A DNA stretch of 64,000 nucleotides, taken from NCBI RefSeq assembly GCF_051859565.1, contig NZ_JBHYFK010000001.1, positions 62,001-126,000 on the forward strand. The letters are read 5' to 3'. The stretch is from Glycocaulis sp051859565 (GTDB lineage Bacteria; Pseudomonadota; Alphaproteobacteria; Caulobacterales; Maricaulaceae). How positions within the stretch are numbered: position 1 is the first letter of the stretch; every line of letters begins with the position of its first letter. Below, in pieces: positions 1-9,258 of the stretch. Under the pieces are notes generated by a model that was given only the letters and a program-made list of their open reading frames with translations, was not told the DNA's origin and searched no databases. The position numbers and the translations under genes were made by a program.

Positions 1-339
1 CCGGTCCTGCAGATTGTGCGGGCGAAAGATCTGGAAGAGGCCGCACGCCTGCCGAGCGAACACCAGTACGGCAATGGCGTGGCCATCTTCACCCGCAATG
101 GTCTCGCCGCGCGCGAGTTTGCCGCCAAGGTGAATGTGGGCATGGTCGGCATCAATGTGCCGATCCCGGTGCCGGTCGCCTACCACACCTTTGGTGGCTG
201 GAAGCGCTCGGCCTTTGGCGATTCCAACCAGCACGGCATGGAGGGGGTGCGCTTCTTCACCAAAATCAAGACGGTCACCCAGCGCTGGCCGTCTGGCGAG
301 GTTGCCGACCAGTCCTTCATCATCCCGACCATGGGGTAG
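1..339 (+). CDS. mmsA: Methylmalonate-semialdehyde dehydrogenase (CoA-acylating), C-terminal end, 5' truncated
   Basis: Only the last 112 codons are in the window and the reading frame is open from base 1. The visible part carries the typical aldehyde-dehydrogenase C-terminus: an NVGMVGINVPIPVPVAYHTF stretch followed by FGGWKRSAFGDSNQHG and a FFTKIKTVTQRW tail, which are characteristic of the MmsA family that converts methylmalonate semialdehyde or malonate semialdehyde to propionyl- or acetyl-CoA in valine and inositol breakdown. The catalytic Cys and the Rossmann fold lie upstream of the window. The stop is TAG, three bases before the stop of the convergent efflux pump gene, so there is no room for a separate terminator. 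Confidence 0.9.
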   Translation, partial: PVLQIVRAKDLEEAARLPSEHQYGNGVAIFTRNGLAAREFAAKVNVGMVGINVPIPVPVAYHTFGGWKRSAFGDSNQHGMEGVRFFTKIKTVTQRWPSGEVADQSFIIPTMG

Positions 340-342
340 GGT

Positions 343-3300
343 CTACTCCGCAGGCGCGCCGGGCGGGCGGGTATCCTTGCCCGAGCCGGCCGTGGCTGCG
401 GACGCATCAAACTGACGCGAGAATTTTTCAAGCTGGCGCGAGGTCCATTCGGGCGTCTTCGTGTAGCGGCCGAGTACGGCGTAGCTCGCCGGGATCACGA
501 TCAGGGTGAAAATCGTCGCCACCAGCACACCGGTAAAGATCACCACGCCGATCGTGCCGCGGCTTTCCGAACCCGGCCCGGATGACACGATGAGCGGGAT
601 GGCGCCCGCGGCGGTGGAGATGCCCGTCATCAATATGGGGCGGAAACGGGTTTCGGCGGCGGTGAGCGTAGCTTCGGCCAGCTCCATGCCCTCATCGCGC
701 AGCTGGTTGGCAAATTCGACGATCAGAATGCCGTTCTTCGCCGCCAGCCCGACAAGGATGATCAACCCGATCTGCGAATAGATATTGAGCGAAGAGCCTG
801 CGATGTAGAGCCCGAACAGACCGCCAGCGATCGCCAGCGGCACGGTGAGCATGATGATGAGCGGCTGGATCAGGCTTTCAAACTGTGCCGCCAGCACCAG
901 AAACACGATCAGCAGGGCCATGGCAAAAGCGAACAGGGCAGCCTGATTGGCTTCCAGAAACTCCTGCGCGCCGCCCAGATAGGAGGTCTGGACTGTCTCC
1001 GGCAGATTCTCTGCCGCATAATTGTCCAGCCAGTCCACGGCGGCACCCAGCGGGTATCCATCGGCCAGCGTCGCCGAAACAGTGACTGACCGGAAGCGGT
1101 TTACCCGGCGGCGCTCTGAAGACTCGCCAGTCTCCGTCAGCGTGACAAGATTCGACAGGGGCACGATCGAGCCACCTGTCCCGCGCACATAGAGGCCTTC
1201 CAGATCAATGGCCGAGGCGCGGGCGTCACGCCGGTTCTGCAAGACCACATCATAGGCTTCGCCGCGGTCGATGAACTGGCCCACCCGGCGCGAACCCAGA
1301 TGGGTCTCCAGCGTACGGGCCACCTGCTCGTCGGTCACGCCCAGCTCCGCCGCACGGTCAATATCCACGTCGACCACAAGGCGCGGCGAGGTCGGCCGGT
1401 AATCGGATGCCAGCTGAAGAAAGCCCCGATTACTCGCCATCGCCTCAGCGACGAGATCATCGGCAAACGCACCGAGCTCGGCGTAATCATCGCCGCTCAG
1501 GATAAACTCGAGATCTGATCCCGCCCCTTCCCCTGCGAGGGTGGAGCGCATGGTGGCAAATGCCCGCAAGCCGGGAATCTCAGCAAGGCGCGCATTGATC
1601 TCCGCCACCACGGCCGGGCCGTTGCGGCGGCGCTCATTCCAGTGGGTCAAAGTACCGAAAACGACGCCCGAGCCGAAGCCGGAACCGCCAAACCCCGGTA
1701 TGCGGATAATGGCGCGCTCGATCTCTCCGGCCTCGACATACTCCATCAATATGGCCTCGACCTGATCTGCCTGGGCGCGCGTGTAATCGAACCCGGCGCC
1801 CTCCTGCGCGGTAAAGGAGGCAAAGAAGCTGCCGCGGTCCTCTGCAGGGGTAAGCTCGCCCGGCAGCCGCGCGAAAAAGAACAAAGCCCCCAGCACCGCT
1901 GCCAGGACCAGCGGAAGCACCAGCAAAGGGCGGCGCAGGACCACGTCCAGTGACCGCCTGTAATGCAGCTTCGCGCCATCCAGCACATCATTGACCCGGC
2001 GGTTGAGCCCGGTCGCCTCTCCGCCCGGACGGATCAGCTTGGATGCCATCATCGGCGACAGCGTCAGCGCAACCAGCGAGGACAGTATCACGGCCCCGCA
2101 CATGGTAACGGCAAGCTCGATAAAGATGCGCCCCGTCACCCCCGGCAGGAATATGAGCGGAACAAACACCGAGACCAGCACGGCAGTGGTCGCCACCACG
2201 GCAAAGAAAACCTGATTGCCACCGCGCAGGGCCGCCAGCATGGGCGGCTCGCCAAGATCGGCCCGGCGCTGGATGTTTTCCAGCACCACAATGGAATCGT
2301 CCACCACCAGCCCGATACACAAGACCAGAGCCAGCAGCGTCACGATATTGATGGAGTATCCAAACGCCGCCAGCACGGCGAATGTACCTGTCAGGCAGAC
2401 CGGCACGACGATCGCCGGTATCGCCGCCGCCCGGAATGAGCCGAGAAAGAGCCAGATTACAGCAACGACCAGAAAGGCGGCGATCAGCAGGGTGGTCCAG
2501 ACCTCGCGGATGGATTCTGCAACAAATATGGTGTTGTCACTGGACAGGGTAAGTTCCATGCCGTCGGGCAATACCGCGCGAATGCGCTCGGCTTCCTCAT
2601 TGGCAGCACGCGACAGAGCCAGATCATTGGCCTGACTTTGGCGCACCAGCCCGATACCAACCTGCGAAACGCCATTACCGCGAAATACGTTACGCGGCTC
2701 CAGAGCGGACAGTTCAACATCTGCCAGCTCCCCGAGCCGGATAACGGTTCCGCCCACATTGGCGACCGGCATGCGCTCAAAATCCTGCGGCGAGGCATAC
2801 GAACGCTGGATACGGACCGTCAGATCGCTTTCAGGCGTCTCCACAAACCCGCCGGGCAACTCGACATTGCGCGAGCGCAAGGCTGACTCGATGTCACTCA
2901 CGGTCAGCTCGCGCGCCGCAAGCGCCGCCGGATCCAGCCAGATGCGGATCGCATAGCGCAGATTCCCGCCGGTCAGCACCTGGCTGACCCCGTCAATCAC
3001 GGCAAAGCGGTCGCGGATGTAGCGTTCATTGAAGTCGGTCAGTTCTTCTATGGTCAGCCGGTCAGACGATAATGCAAACCAGATGATCGGACGCGCATCG
3101 GCTTCCTGCTTGCGGACCAGCGGCGGATTGACCTCATCGGGAAGGCTTTCGCGTGCCCGCTCCACGGCGCCGCGCACATCGTTGGCGGCAGCATCGATAT
3201 CCCGCCCCATCGAGAAGGTGATGTCGATATTCGAGCGTCCGTCACGGCTGGCGGAAATGATCTCGTCAACGCCGGCAATGCCTGAAAGCGCATCCTCGAT

Positions 3301-3498
3301 CACTTGCGTGACCCGGTTCTCCACCACTTCGGCATTCGCTCCGCGATAGGTGACGATGACCGACACGACCGGACGGTCCACATCGGGCAGTTCGCGCAAG
3401 GGTAGCGACTGGAAACCCAGAATGCCGAACAGGACGATCAGCGCCGAGAATACGGCGGCCATGACAGGCCGCTTGACGGCCAGGCTGGAAAGCGTCAC
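343..3498 (-). CDS. RND multidrug efflux permease (AcrB/MexB-like)
   Basis: A 1051-residue inner-membrane proton antiporter of the HAE RND family, the usual length for the family. It has an N-terminal transmembrane helix (about residues 13-30), the porter-domain start with LPDVDRP, a helix 4 with the paired acidic residues in GLVVDDSIVVLEN that serve proton relay, a second large periplasmic loop, and the C-terminal helix block with GLAAKNGILIVEFANQLRDE. It would take substrates from the periplasm or inner leaflet and pass them to an outer-membrane channel, which is not encoded here. The start is GTG, overlapping the stop of the upstream adaptor gene as GTGA, so the two are translationally coupled. 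Substrate cannot be told from sequence. Confidence 0.95.
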   Translation of the reverse strand: MTLSSLAVKRPVMAAVFSALIVLFGILGFQSLPLRELPDVDRPVVSVIVTYRGANAEVVENRVTQVIEDALSGIAGVDEIISASRDGRSNIDITFSMGRDIDAAANDVRGAVERARESLPDEVNPPLVRKQEADARPIIWFALSSDRLTIEELTDFNERYIRDRFAVIDGVSQVLTGGNLRYAIRIWLDPAALAARELTVSDIESALRSRNVELPGGFVETPESDLTVRIQRSYASPQDFERMPVANVGGTVIRLGELADVELSALEPRNVFRGNGVSQVGIGLVRQSQANDLALSRAANEEAERIRAVLPDGMELTLSSDNTIFVAESIREVWTTLLIAAFLVVAVIWLFLGSFRAAAIPAIVVPVCLTGTFAVLAAFGYSINIVTLLALVLCIGLVVDDSIVVLENIQRRADLGEPPMLAALRGGNQVFFAVVATTAVLVSVFVPLIFLPGVTGRIFIELAVTMCGAVILSSLVALTLSPMMASKLIRPGGEATGLNRRVNDVLDGAKLHYRRSLDVVLRRPLLVLPLVLAAVLGALFFFARLPGELTPAEDRGSFFASFTAQEGAGFDYTRAQADQVEAILMEYVEAGEIERAIIRIPGFGGSGFGSGVVFGTLTHWNERRRNGPAVVAEINARLAEIPGLRAFATMRSTLAGEGAGSDLEFILSGDDYAELGAFADDLVAEAMASNRGFLQLASDYRPTSPRLVVDVDIDRAAELGVTDEQVARTLETHLGSRRVGQFIDRGEAYDVVLQNRRDARASAIDLEGLYVRGTGGSIVPLSNLVTLTETGESSERRRVNRFRSVTVSATLADGYPLGAAVDWLDNYAAENLPETVQTSYLGGAQEFLEANQAALFAFAMALLIVFLVLAAQFESLIQPLIIMLTVPLAIAGGLFGLYIAGSSLNIYSQIGLIILVGLAAKNGILIVEFANQLRDEGMELAEATLTAAETRFRPILMTGISTAAGAIPLIVSSGPGSESRGTIGVVIFTGVLVATIFTLIVIPASYAVLGRYTKTPEWTSRQLEKFSRQFDASAATAGSGKDTRPPGAPAE

Positions 3499-4961
3499 CG
3501 GCCCGCCTCCCCGTCCGCGGCTGCATCAAGGGGTGCTGTATCGCCCGTGGAATCCGGCACCGGCGCAGATTCTGCCTCTCGCCCGGCGCCTGTATCAGCC
3601 TCCGGATCATCGGCAACTTCGCCAGCATCACCCTCGGCTTCGCTAGCGCCGCCTTGCTCATGCACAGCAGTGCTAAGGCGGCTCGAGGGCAGAACAAAAC
3701 TTTCCTGCGCAGCGTCGGCTGGCGCCGCAGCTACTTCGTCCGGCCCGGCCTCAGGCAAGGCCACGGCGCGCTGGCGCACGGGCAGCTCCGGCTGTGGCGT
3801 CAGGGTGCGAAGCCGCTCGGGCGGGGCAGGGCGTTCGCTGGCAACTCGTACCGCCCCGCCATCGCGCGTGCGGTGCGTGCCATCGACGATGATGCGCTCG
3901 CCATCCTCCAGCCCGGAAAGTATCTCGATATAACCAAAGCTGCGTAGACCCGTCACCACATCACGCCGCTGTGCGATCGTGTGCCCTTCCTCGCCTTCGC
4001 CGGCCACGAATACATAGGACTGGTCAGCCAGGCGCATCAGCGCAGCTTCGGGGATGCCTGCCTGCATACGCTCGTCCCGTCGAACCTCCACGCGCATCAG
4101 CATGCCGGGAACCAGACGGCCGTCATCATTGGGAATCTCCGCGCGGACCGTAACCGTGCGGCTGACCGGGTCGATCTGATTGTCGATATTGGTGACGAGC
4201 CCCGTAAACACGTCTTCAGGCCAAGCCGACACACGCGCATTGACCAGCTGTCCTGCCCGGACGCTGGAAACAAATCTCTCAGGCACGGCAAAGTCCAGCT
4301 TGATGATAGTTACATCGTTCAGCGTCGCGATCACCGTGCCAGTGGAGATCAGCTCGCCTGCCGATATGTTGCGAAGCCCGACCTCGCCTGCAAACGGCGC
4401 CCGGATGATCCGGTCCGCCATGCGTGCCTCAATCGCGCTGACCTGTGCAGCGGCGCGCTGATAGGCCGATTCCGCCTCGTCCCGGCGCTGTGCCGGCGCC
4501 ACACCGCGCTCTGCCAGCGCAGCGACGCGCACGCGTTCACGGCGGGCTTCTTCCAGCGTGGCGCGAGCCGCGTTGAGACCGGCCGCCTCCTCGGCATCAA
4601 CCAGCTCGGCAAGCACCTGCCCTGCCTCTACCTGATCTCCGGACTCAAACATGACGCGGCTGATCGTGTCGGAAATCTTGGATGTAACCGCGACTGACTC
4701 ATTGGCGCGCGCCGTACCCACCGCCGTGATCGTGTCGGCAAACACCATGGGGGTAACTTCGGCCACCACCACTGGGCTGGCCTGCGGAGGCGGGCTTCCC
4801 GATGTCACCAGCATGAAGAGTTCACGCACGATGACGGCAAGCACCATGAGCACGAATATCGCCACGATGACGGCGAGGAAGCTGCCCCGCCGCCCCGCAG
4901 CCATAAGCCGTGTCCGGTATGCCGCCATCCGGGCACGCATATCTGTGTTGGTTCTGGTCAA
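3495..4961 (-). CDS. RND efflux periplasmic adaptor (membrane fusion protein, HlyD/AcrA type)
   Basis: A 488-residue adaptor that links the RND pump to an outer-membrane channel. Residues about 26-46 form one membrane anchor; a barrel-sandwich/lipoyl half with VMFESGDQVEAGQVLAEL follows, then an alpha-helical hairpin rich in Ala, Glu and Arg, then the second lipoyl half with IRAPFAGEVGLRNIS and a beta-barrel. The only in-frame start next to a good ribosome site is TTG at 4961, with AAGGG nine bases upstream; ATG codons occur seven and eleven codons later but without such a site. The last roughly 110 residues are Ala/Glu/Asp/Pro-rich, low complexity and probably disordered, which is long for an adaptor. 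It is the first gene of the operon with the permease. Confidence 0.92.
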   Translation of the reverse strand: MTRTNTDMRARMAAYRTRLMAAGRRGSFLAVIVAIFVLMVLAVIVRELFMLVTSGSPPPQASPVVVAEVTPMVFADTITAVGTARANESVAVTSKISDTISRVMFESGDQVEAGQVLAELVDAEEAAGLNAARATLEEARRERVRVAALAERGVAPAQRRDEAESAYQRAAAQVSAIEARMADRIIRAPFAGEVGLRNISAGELISTGTVIATLNDVTIIKLDFAVPERFVSSVRAGQLVNARVSAWPEDVFTGLVTNIDNQIDPVSRTVTVRAEIPNDDGRLVPGMLMRVEVRRDERMQAGIPEAALMRLADQSYVFVAGEGEEGHTIAQRRDVVTGLRSFGYIEILSGLEDGERIIVDGTHRTRDGGAVRVASERPAPPERLRTLTPQPELPVRQRAVALPEAGPDEVAAAPADAAQESFVLPSSRLSTAVHEQGGASEAEGDAGEVADDPEADTGAGREAESAPVPDSTGDTAPLDAAADGEAGR

Positions 4962-5092
4962 TCGCTGCTACCCTTCCTGCCAGTTCCCGCGCAATCAAGA
5001 CTGGCTTCCCGCAGACCATACGGCCCACGAGGCAGTCCTGTTCCGCGCGATGCACATGCCGGGGTAACAATTGTGTGTTTCGGTAAATGAAA

Positions 5093-5120
5093 TGCCCCGC
5101 CGCTGATCAGCGGCGGGGCA
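5093..5120 (-). terminator. Rho-independent terminator after the S9 peptidase gene
   Basis: A perfect 28-base palindrome with a GC-rich 12-13 bp stem (TGCCCCGCCGC ... GCGGCGGGGCA) starts 29 bases past the peptidase stop. On the minus strand it is followed by ATTTCATTT. Its short T tract makes it a moderate terminator, and being symmetrical it could also stop readthrough from the other side. Confidence 0.7.
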
Positions 5121-5148
5121 CGGTTCTTATGACCCGATTAGGTCTGGA

Positions 5149-7380
5149 CTACTCTTCACCATCCATCAGGTTCTGCATGAGGAAGGTGTATTCCAGCGCG
5201 AGCCTATTGGCTGTCTCGCGCAGATTTGCCGCCGCCGAGTGGCCGCCTTCCATGTTCTCGTAATAGAGCATGTCGAGGCCGAGCGCGTCGGTGAGATAGG
5301 CGAGCTTCCTCGCGTGAGCGGGATGCACCCGGTCGTCCTTGGTCGAGGTCAGAAGGAAGAGTGGCGGGTAGTCCCGGTCCGGGTTCACATTGTGAAGCGG
5401 CGAGATCGAGCGCAGGAAGTCGCGCTCCTCCGGGTTCTCGTCCGGGAAGCCGTATTCGGCCTGCCAGCTGGCACCTGCGAGCATGGTATGGAAGCGCATC
5501 ATGTCCAGCAGCGGCACCTGGCTGATGACGGCGCCAAACAGATCCGGGCGCTGGGTATACATCACGCCGGTCAGAAGCCCGCCATTGGAGCCGCCCATCA
5601 CGCCGAGCTGGCCAGTGGTGGTGACGCCATCCTCGACAAGGGCTTCGGCCACCGCGATCAGATCATCATAGATGCGCTGGCGGTTAGTGGTCAGGCCCGC
5701 CTGGTGCCAGGCAGGGCCGAACTCGCCGCCGCCCCGGATATTGGCCAGCACATAGGTGCCGCCATTTTCCAGCCAGAGCCGGCCCATCGTGCCCGAATAG
5801 GACGGGTTCAGGCTGACCTGGAAACCGCCATAGGCATAAAGCAGGGTTGGCCCCGGCTCGGCGCCCGAGCGTGCCGGATTGTGGATGATGAAATAGGGGA
5901 TTTGCGTCCCGTCCGCGCTCGTCGCCTCGCGTTGCTCGACCACCAGCCCGGTCGTGTCAAACCAGCTCGGCATGGACTTGGCCGGCGAGAGCGAGGTCGC
6001 ATCCGCGCTGACGCGGTAGAGCGTGTTGGGCGTCAGATAGCCCTGCGCCGAGACGAAGGCGAGGTCAGACTGATCATCGGCCGTGGTGATGGAGACCGAG
6101 GTGTTCTCCGGTGTCTCGATCTGGCGGCGCTGCCAGCCATTTTCATCACGGGTAAAGACCCACAATCCCCCGACAACATTCTCGTCGATCACGGCCAGCA
6201 AATGATTGGCCGTCGCGGCAAACCCGCCAACCGACTGGCGCTCGCCCGGCACAAACACGGTCTCGATGGCGGGAAGCTCGCCGGTTGCGGCCAGCTCAGA
6301 CATGGAAAGCGAGAGCACGGCGCCCTGGGGATAGGTCTCGCCGCCTTCCACGGGCGTCCAGTCTTCCTCGATGGAGAAGACAAGCTGGTCGCCGAATAGC
6401 GCCTGCGGGCTGACCCGGCGGGGCAGGGTGAGCCGGATCGGTTCACCTTGCGCATTGTCGGGCAGCAGCCAGTAGACGCTCTCAAAGAAGGTCTCTGCCT
6501 GCGTGGCCAGAAGATAGAAGGTGCCGTCGGCCTGCTGGTAGCGGGCCGGCCACACGCCGACATCGCTGGCCGCGCCCGTGAACACGACTTCTGCCTCTTC
6601 AATCGGCGTGCCGCGCGTCCAGCGCTTGACGACGAAAGGATAGCCGGACGTGGTGGTTTCCGCCGGATCAAGCGCGGTCGCGATCAGCAGCGTGTCTTCA
6701 TCGATCCACGCAGTTGAGCCCTTGGTGGCGTCGATCTCGAAACCGCCTTCAACGAAGCTGCGCGTCTCCATGTCCCATTCGCGCCGGACCGCCGCGTCAG
6801 AGCCGCCATCGGAGAGCGTCAGTATGCAGCGATTATAATCGGGCGACAGGCAGGACGATCCACGCCAGACCCAGTTGCGCCCTTCGGCGTCCGCCAGCGC
6901 ATCAAGATCAAGCACGACATCCCACTCAGGCGCGTCGGTCTCATAGCTTTCCAGCGTGGTGCGGCGCCACAGGCCGTGCGTGTTGTTGGCGTCCTGCCAG
7001 AAATTCCACAACTCGCCGCCGCGCACCCCGACAAACGGAATGCGGTCCGTGCTCTCGAGTACTTCCAGTGCGCGGTCATAAAGCTGCTGATAGCGTGGAT
7101 CGGCCTGCAAATGGCCCAGCGAGCGCTCGTTCTGCGCCGCGGCAAAGGCAAGGGCTTCCTCGCCTTCCACCTCTTCCAGCCACAGCAATTCTTCGGAGCC
7201 GGACTGGATCGCCGCATTCAGCGCGCGCGATTCAGCATCCGGGCTGGCACGCTGACCGTCGCGGGCATCAGAGGCGGACGCAGACTGGTTCACAATGACG
7301 TCTCCGGAATTGGCAGGTTCACAGGCGGCCAGCAAAAGGCCCGAGCCAGCAGCCATCAGGGCAGCTTTGTACATCTTCAT
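5149..7380 (-). CDS. Prolyl oligopeptidase family (S9A) serine peptidase, predicted lipoprotein
   Basis: A 743-residue protein with an N-terminal lipoprotein signal (about residues 1-20 ending LLLAAC), a seven-bladed propeller-like N-terminal half and a C-terminal alpha/beta-hydrolase. The nucleophile Ser is in GGSNGG at about residues 596-601; the acidic residue is in TKDDRV near 682 and the His in GGHS near 714, in the order and spacing of prolyl oligopeptidases. It should cleave short Pro-containing peptides in the periplasm or at the envelope. The ATG at 7380 was chosen because it gives the signal peptide and has GGGGGA upstream; a longer frame exists but would bury the signal sequence. 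It is monocistronic with its own terminator. Confidence 0.9.
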   Translation of the reverse strand: MKMYKAALMAAGSGLLLAACEPANSGDVIVNQSASASDARDGQRASPDAESRALNAAIQSGSEELLWLEEVEGEEALAFAAAQNERSLGHLQADPRYQQLYDRALEVLESTDRIPFVGVRGGELWNFWQDANNTHGLWRRTTLESYETDAPEWDVVLDLDALADAEGRNWVWRGSSCLSPDYNRCILTLSDGGSDAAVRREWDMETRSFVEGGFEIDATKGSTAWIDEDTLLIATALDPAETTTSGYPFVVKRWTRGTPIEEAEVVFTGAASDVGVWPARYQQADGTFYLLATQAETFFESVYWLLPDNAQGEPIRLTLPRRVSPQALFGDQLVFSIEEDWTPVEGGETYPQGAVLSLSMSELAATGELPAIETVFVPGERQSVGGFAATANHLLAVIDENVVGGLWVFTRDENGWQRRQIETPENTSVSITTADDQSDLAFVSAQGYLTPNTLYRVSADATSLSPAKSMPSWFDTTGLVVEQREATSADGTQIPYFIIHNPARSGAEPGPTLLYAYGGFQVSLNPSYSGTMGRLWLENGGTYVLANIRGGGEFGPAWHQAGLTTNRQRIYDDLIAVAEALVEDGVTTTGQLGVMGGSNGGLLTGVMYTQRPDLFGAVISQVPLLDMMRFHTMLAGASWQAEYGFPDENPEERDFLRSISPLHNVNPDRDYPPLFLLTSTKDDRVHPAHARKLAYLTDALGLDMLYYENMEGGHSAAANLRETANRLALEYTFLMQNLMDGEE

Positions 7381-7472
7381 GGATTTATGATCCCCCATAG
7401 GAAAAGCTGTCCGCATTGAACTCTGACCGGGTGCCAAGGTCAAAGCCCGCTACATTACAAACCTGACATAAG

Positions 7473-7492
7473 CGCGGTGCTTGCGCACCGCG
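7473..7492. promoter_or_regulatory. Perfect 8-4-8 inverted repeat between the divergent S9 peptidase and dapF genes
   Basis: CGCGGTGC and GCACCGCG face each other across TTGC, 26 bases before the dapF start and 93 bases before the peptidase start. It could be an operator serving either divergent gene or a hairpin in the dapF leader. No regulator family can be assigned from the motif. Confidence 0.4.
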
Positions 7493-7517
7493 GCGATGAC
7501 GCGTATCGGCTTGTGCC

Positions 7518-8342
7518 ATGAGAGCCTGGGCCATGAACGGGGCGGGAAACGCCTTTATCGTGATCGACGCGCGCGGGCGCGGGCGGCCTCTGGAGCTATC
7601 GCCCGCACAGCTCGCCGCGCTGCATGCCCGCCACCCGTTCGACCAGATCATGGGACTGGAAGACCATGGCGTGGCAGATGCCACCTTGCGGGTCTGGAAC
7701 GCGGATGGCGGCGAGGTCGGTGCCTGCGGTAACGGCACGCGGGCAGCTGCCTGGCTGTTGTTCCGGGACGACGGCCGCTCCCGGCTGACATTCGCAGCCA
7801 GAGGCGGCGTGCTCAGCGCGCGGCAGCTGGACAATGGCGCGGTGGAAGTTGATCTCGGCCAGCCCGGCCTCAGCTGGCGCGATATTCCGCTGGCGCGGGA
7901 AATGGATACGGTCAGGCTCGACTATACCGTCCCCCTGCCCGGCGGCGGACGCCTTGAGGGGCCGGGCGCCGTATCCATGGGCAATCCGCACGCGGTCTTT
8001 TTCGTCGATGATCTGGCCGCGTTGCCGCTGGCCGAAATCGGCCCGGCCATTGAGCACGACCCGCTTTTCCCCGAGCGCGTGAATGCGGGTTTTGCGCAAG
8101 TGATTGACCGCCAGACGATCCGGCTGAGGGTCTGGGAACGCGGCGCAGGGCTGACGCTGGCTTGCGGCACGGGCGCCTGCGCGGCGCTGGTCGCTGCGCA
8201 CCGGCGCGGCCTGACAGGGCGCGAAGCGGTGATCATCGCCGATGGCGGCGAGCTGCCCGTCCGCTGGGACGCGGACGGCCATGTACACCTGTCCGGCCCG
8301 GTGGAGATGGAAGGCGGGCTGGATATTGCGGGGCTGGCCTAG
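7518..8342 (+). CDS. dapF: Diaminopimelate epimerase
   Basis: 274 residues, normal family length. It interconverts LL- and meso-diaminopimelate in the lysine and peptidoglycan precursor pathway in the cytoplasm. The start MRAWAMNGAGNAFIVID matches the conserved DapF N-terminus, and both catalytic cysteines are visible: Cys70 in ACGNGTRAA and Cys216 in LACGTGACAA. The Asn and Glu substrate residues in GNPHAVFFV and the region before VNAGF are also present. The stop codon shares the CTAG at 8339-8342 with the convergent GntR gene. No other DAP gene is adjacent. Confidence 0.96.
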   Translation: MRAWAMNGAGNAFIVIDARGRGRPLELSPAQLAALHARHPFDQIMGLEDHGVADATLRVWNADGGEVGACGNGTRAAAWLLFRDDGRSRLTFAARGGVLSARQLDNGAVEVDLGQPGLSWRDIPLAREMDTVRLDYTVPLPGGGRLEGPGAVSMGNPHAVFFVDDLAALPLAEIGPAIEHDPLFPERVNAGFAQVIDRQTIRLRVWERGAGLTLACGTGACAALVAAHRRGLTGREAVIIADGGELPVRWDADGHVHLSGPVEMEGGLDIAGLA

Positions 8343-9136
8343 CCTTCGGTCTCGCGCAACAGGCTCATCTCGTAGACGAAGCGGTTGCCCGGATGGACCG
8401 TATCGGACAACGCAATCACCCGCCCGCTCTTGTCATAATAGCGCCGTCTTGTACGCAGAGCCGCTGTCCCCGCCTCGCAGTCGAGCTTCCCGGCCTCACG
8501 CTCGGTCATGGCACCTGCCAGGATGGCCTGATCGACGCGCGCCGTGGAAACACCGCGCACGCTGGCGATCCACTCGATGATAAGCCCGTTCATCTCCACG
8601 AGCTTTTCCACCGGCGGGGCAAGGTCGGCGCGGATATAGATGTCGGTCAGCGCCAGGGGCGGCTCGCCCGGCACGGCCCTCAAGCCGGATACGCGCATAT
8701 ACTCCCCGCCCGGCGCTATGCCGAACGTGCGCGCCAGATGGGACTCCAGCGAAACCATTGCCGTGGCATCAGGGGTCAGGCGCGCATCGCGCGCATACTG
8801 CATCAGATCGTCCACATTGCCGAGGCGCTGGGAAAAGGCGGCCTTGCTCTCCGTAGCGATGACCAGCGTGCCCGCCCCGCGGCGGCGCACGATCAGCCCG
8901 GCCTCGGCCAGCAGGCGCAAGGCCTCACGCGCGGTATGACGCGAGACATTATACGCCTCGCACAGCGCATGCTCGGTCGGCAGCAGCTTGCCGACCGGCG
9001 GATCGCCCGCCGCGATGCGTTTTTTCAGCGTTTCAGCCAGCCACACATAGCGCGGTGCGGCGCTGTCCTCGCCCCTGTCCTGTCCGGTCTGGGTCAAACA
9101 GGCTCTCCTGACGGCGTTCTGATTCCGCCCGCTCAT
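8339..9136 (-). CDS. GntR-family transcriptional regulator, HutC subfamily (UTRA effector domain)
   Basis: About 265 residues from the ATG at 9136. The N-terminal winged-helix DNA-binding domain (roughly residues 25-95) has PPVGKLLPTEHALCEAYNVS followed by RHTAREALRLLAEAGLI, the classical GntR recognition helix. The C-terminal half (about 110-255) is a UTRA ligand-binding fold. Such proteins repress catabolic genes until a sugar, amino acid or histidine-pathway intermediate binds. The target is not evident: the neighbours dapF (convergent) and the CpeT-like gene (divergent) are unlikely catabolic targets. The start is uncertain because the frame continues another 36 codons upstream. It shares its TAG with dapF's stop inside CTAG. 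Confidence 0.88.
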   Translation of the reverse strand: MSGRNQNAVRRACLTQTGQDRGEDSAAPRYVWLAETLKKRIAAGDPPVGKLLPTEHALCEAYNVSRHTAREALRLLAEAGLIVRRRGAGTLVIATESKAAFSQRLGNVDDLMQYARDARLTPDATAMVSLESHLARTFGIAPGGEYMRVSGLRAVPGEPPLALTDIYIRADLAPPVEKLVEMNGLIIEWIASVRGVSTARVDQAILAGAMTEREAGKLDCEAGTAALRTRRRYYDKSGRVIALSDTVHPGNRFVYEMSLLRETEG

Positions 9137-9232
9137 ACCATAGACTGGCGCGATTCCGTCAGCATTTGTCAGGGCAAACAAGGGCCGGCGGACAGGGCGC
9201 ACCCTTGCAACGGGCGCAGGGTCAGGCTGGAA

Positions 9233-9249
9233 TGGCCCGGACAAGCCGG
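9233..9249. repeat. Partial copy of a GGCCCGGACAAGCCGG palindromic repeat
   Basis: The 17 bases TGGCCCGGACAAGCCGG recur exactly at 27374-27390, where they belong to a longer nested hairpin. Here the second arm diverges after CCGG and runs into the ribosome-binding region (GGAG) of the CpeT-like gene, so a fragment of the repeat forms part of that gene's leader. Confidence 0.55.
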
Positions 9250-9258
9250 AGACCTGCC

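Noticed and set aside
5239..6399. 386-codon open frame antisense to the S9 peptidase
   Set aside because: A shadow of the peptidase codons. Its sequence is low-complexity and unlike any protein family.
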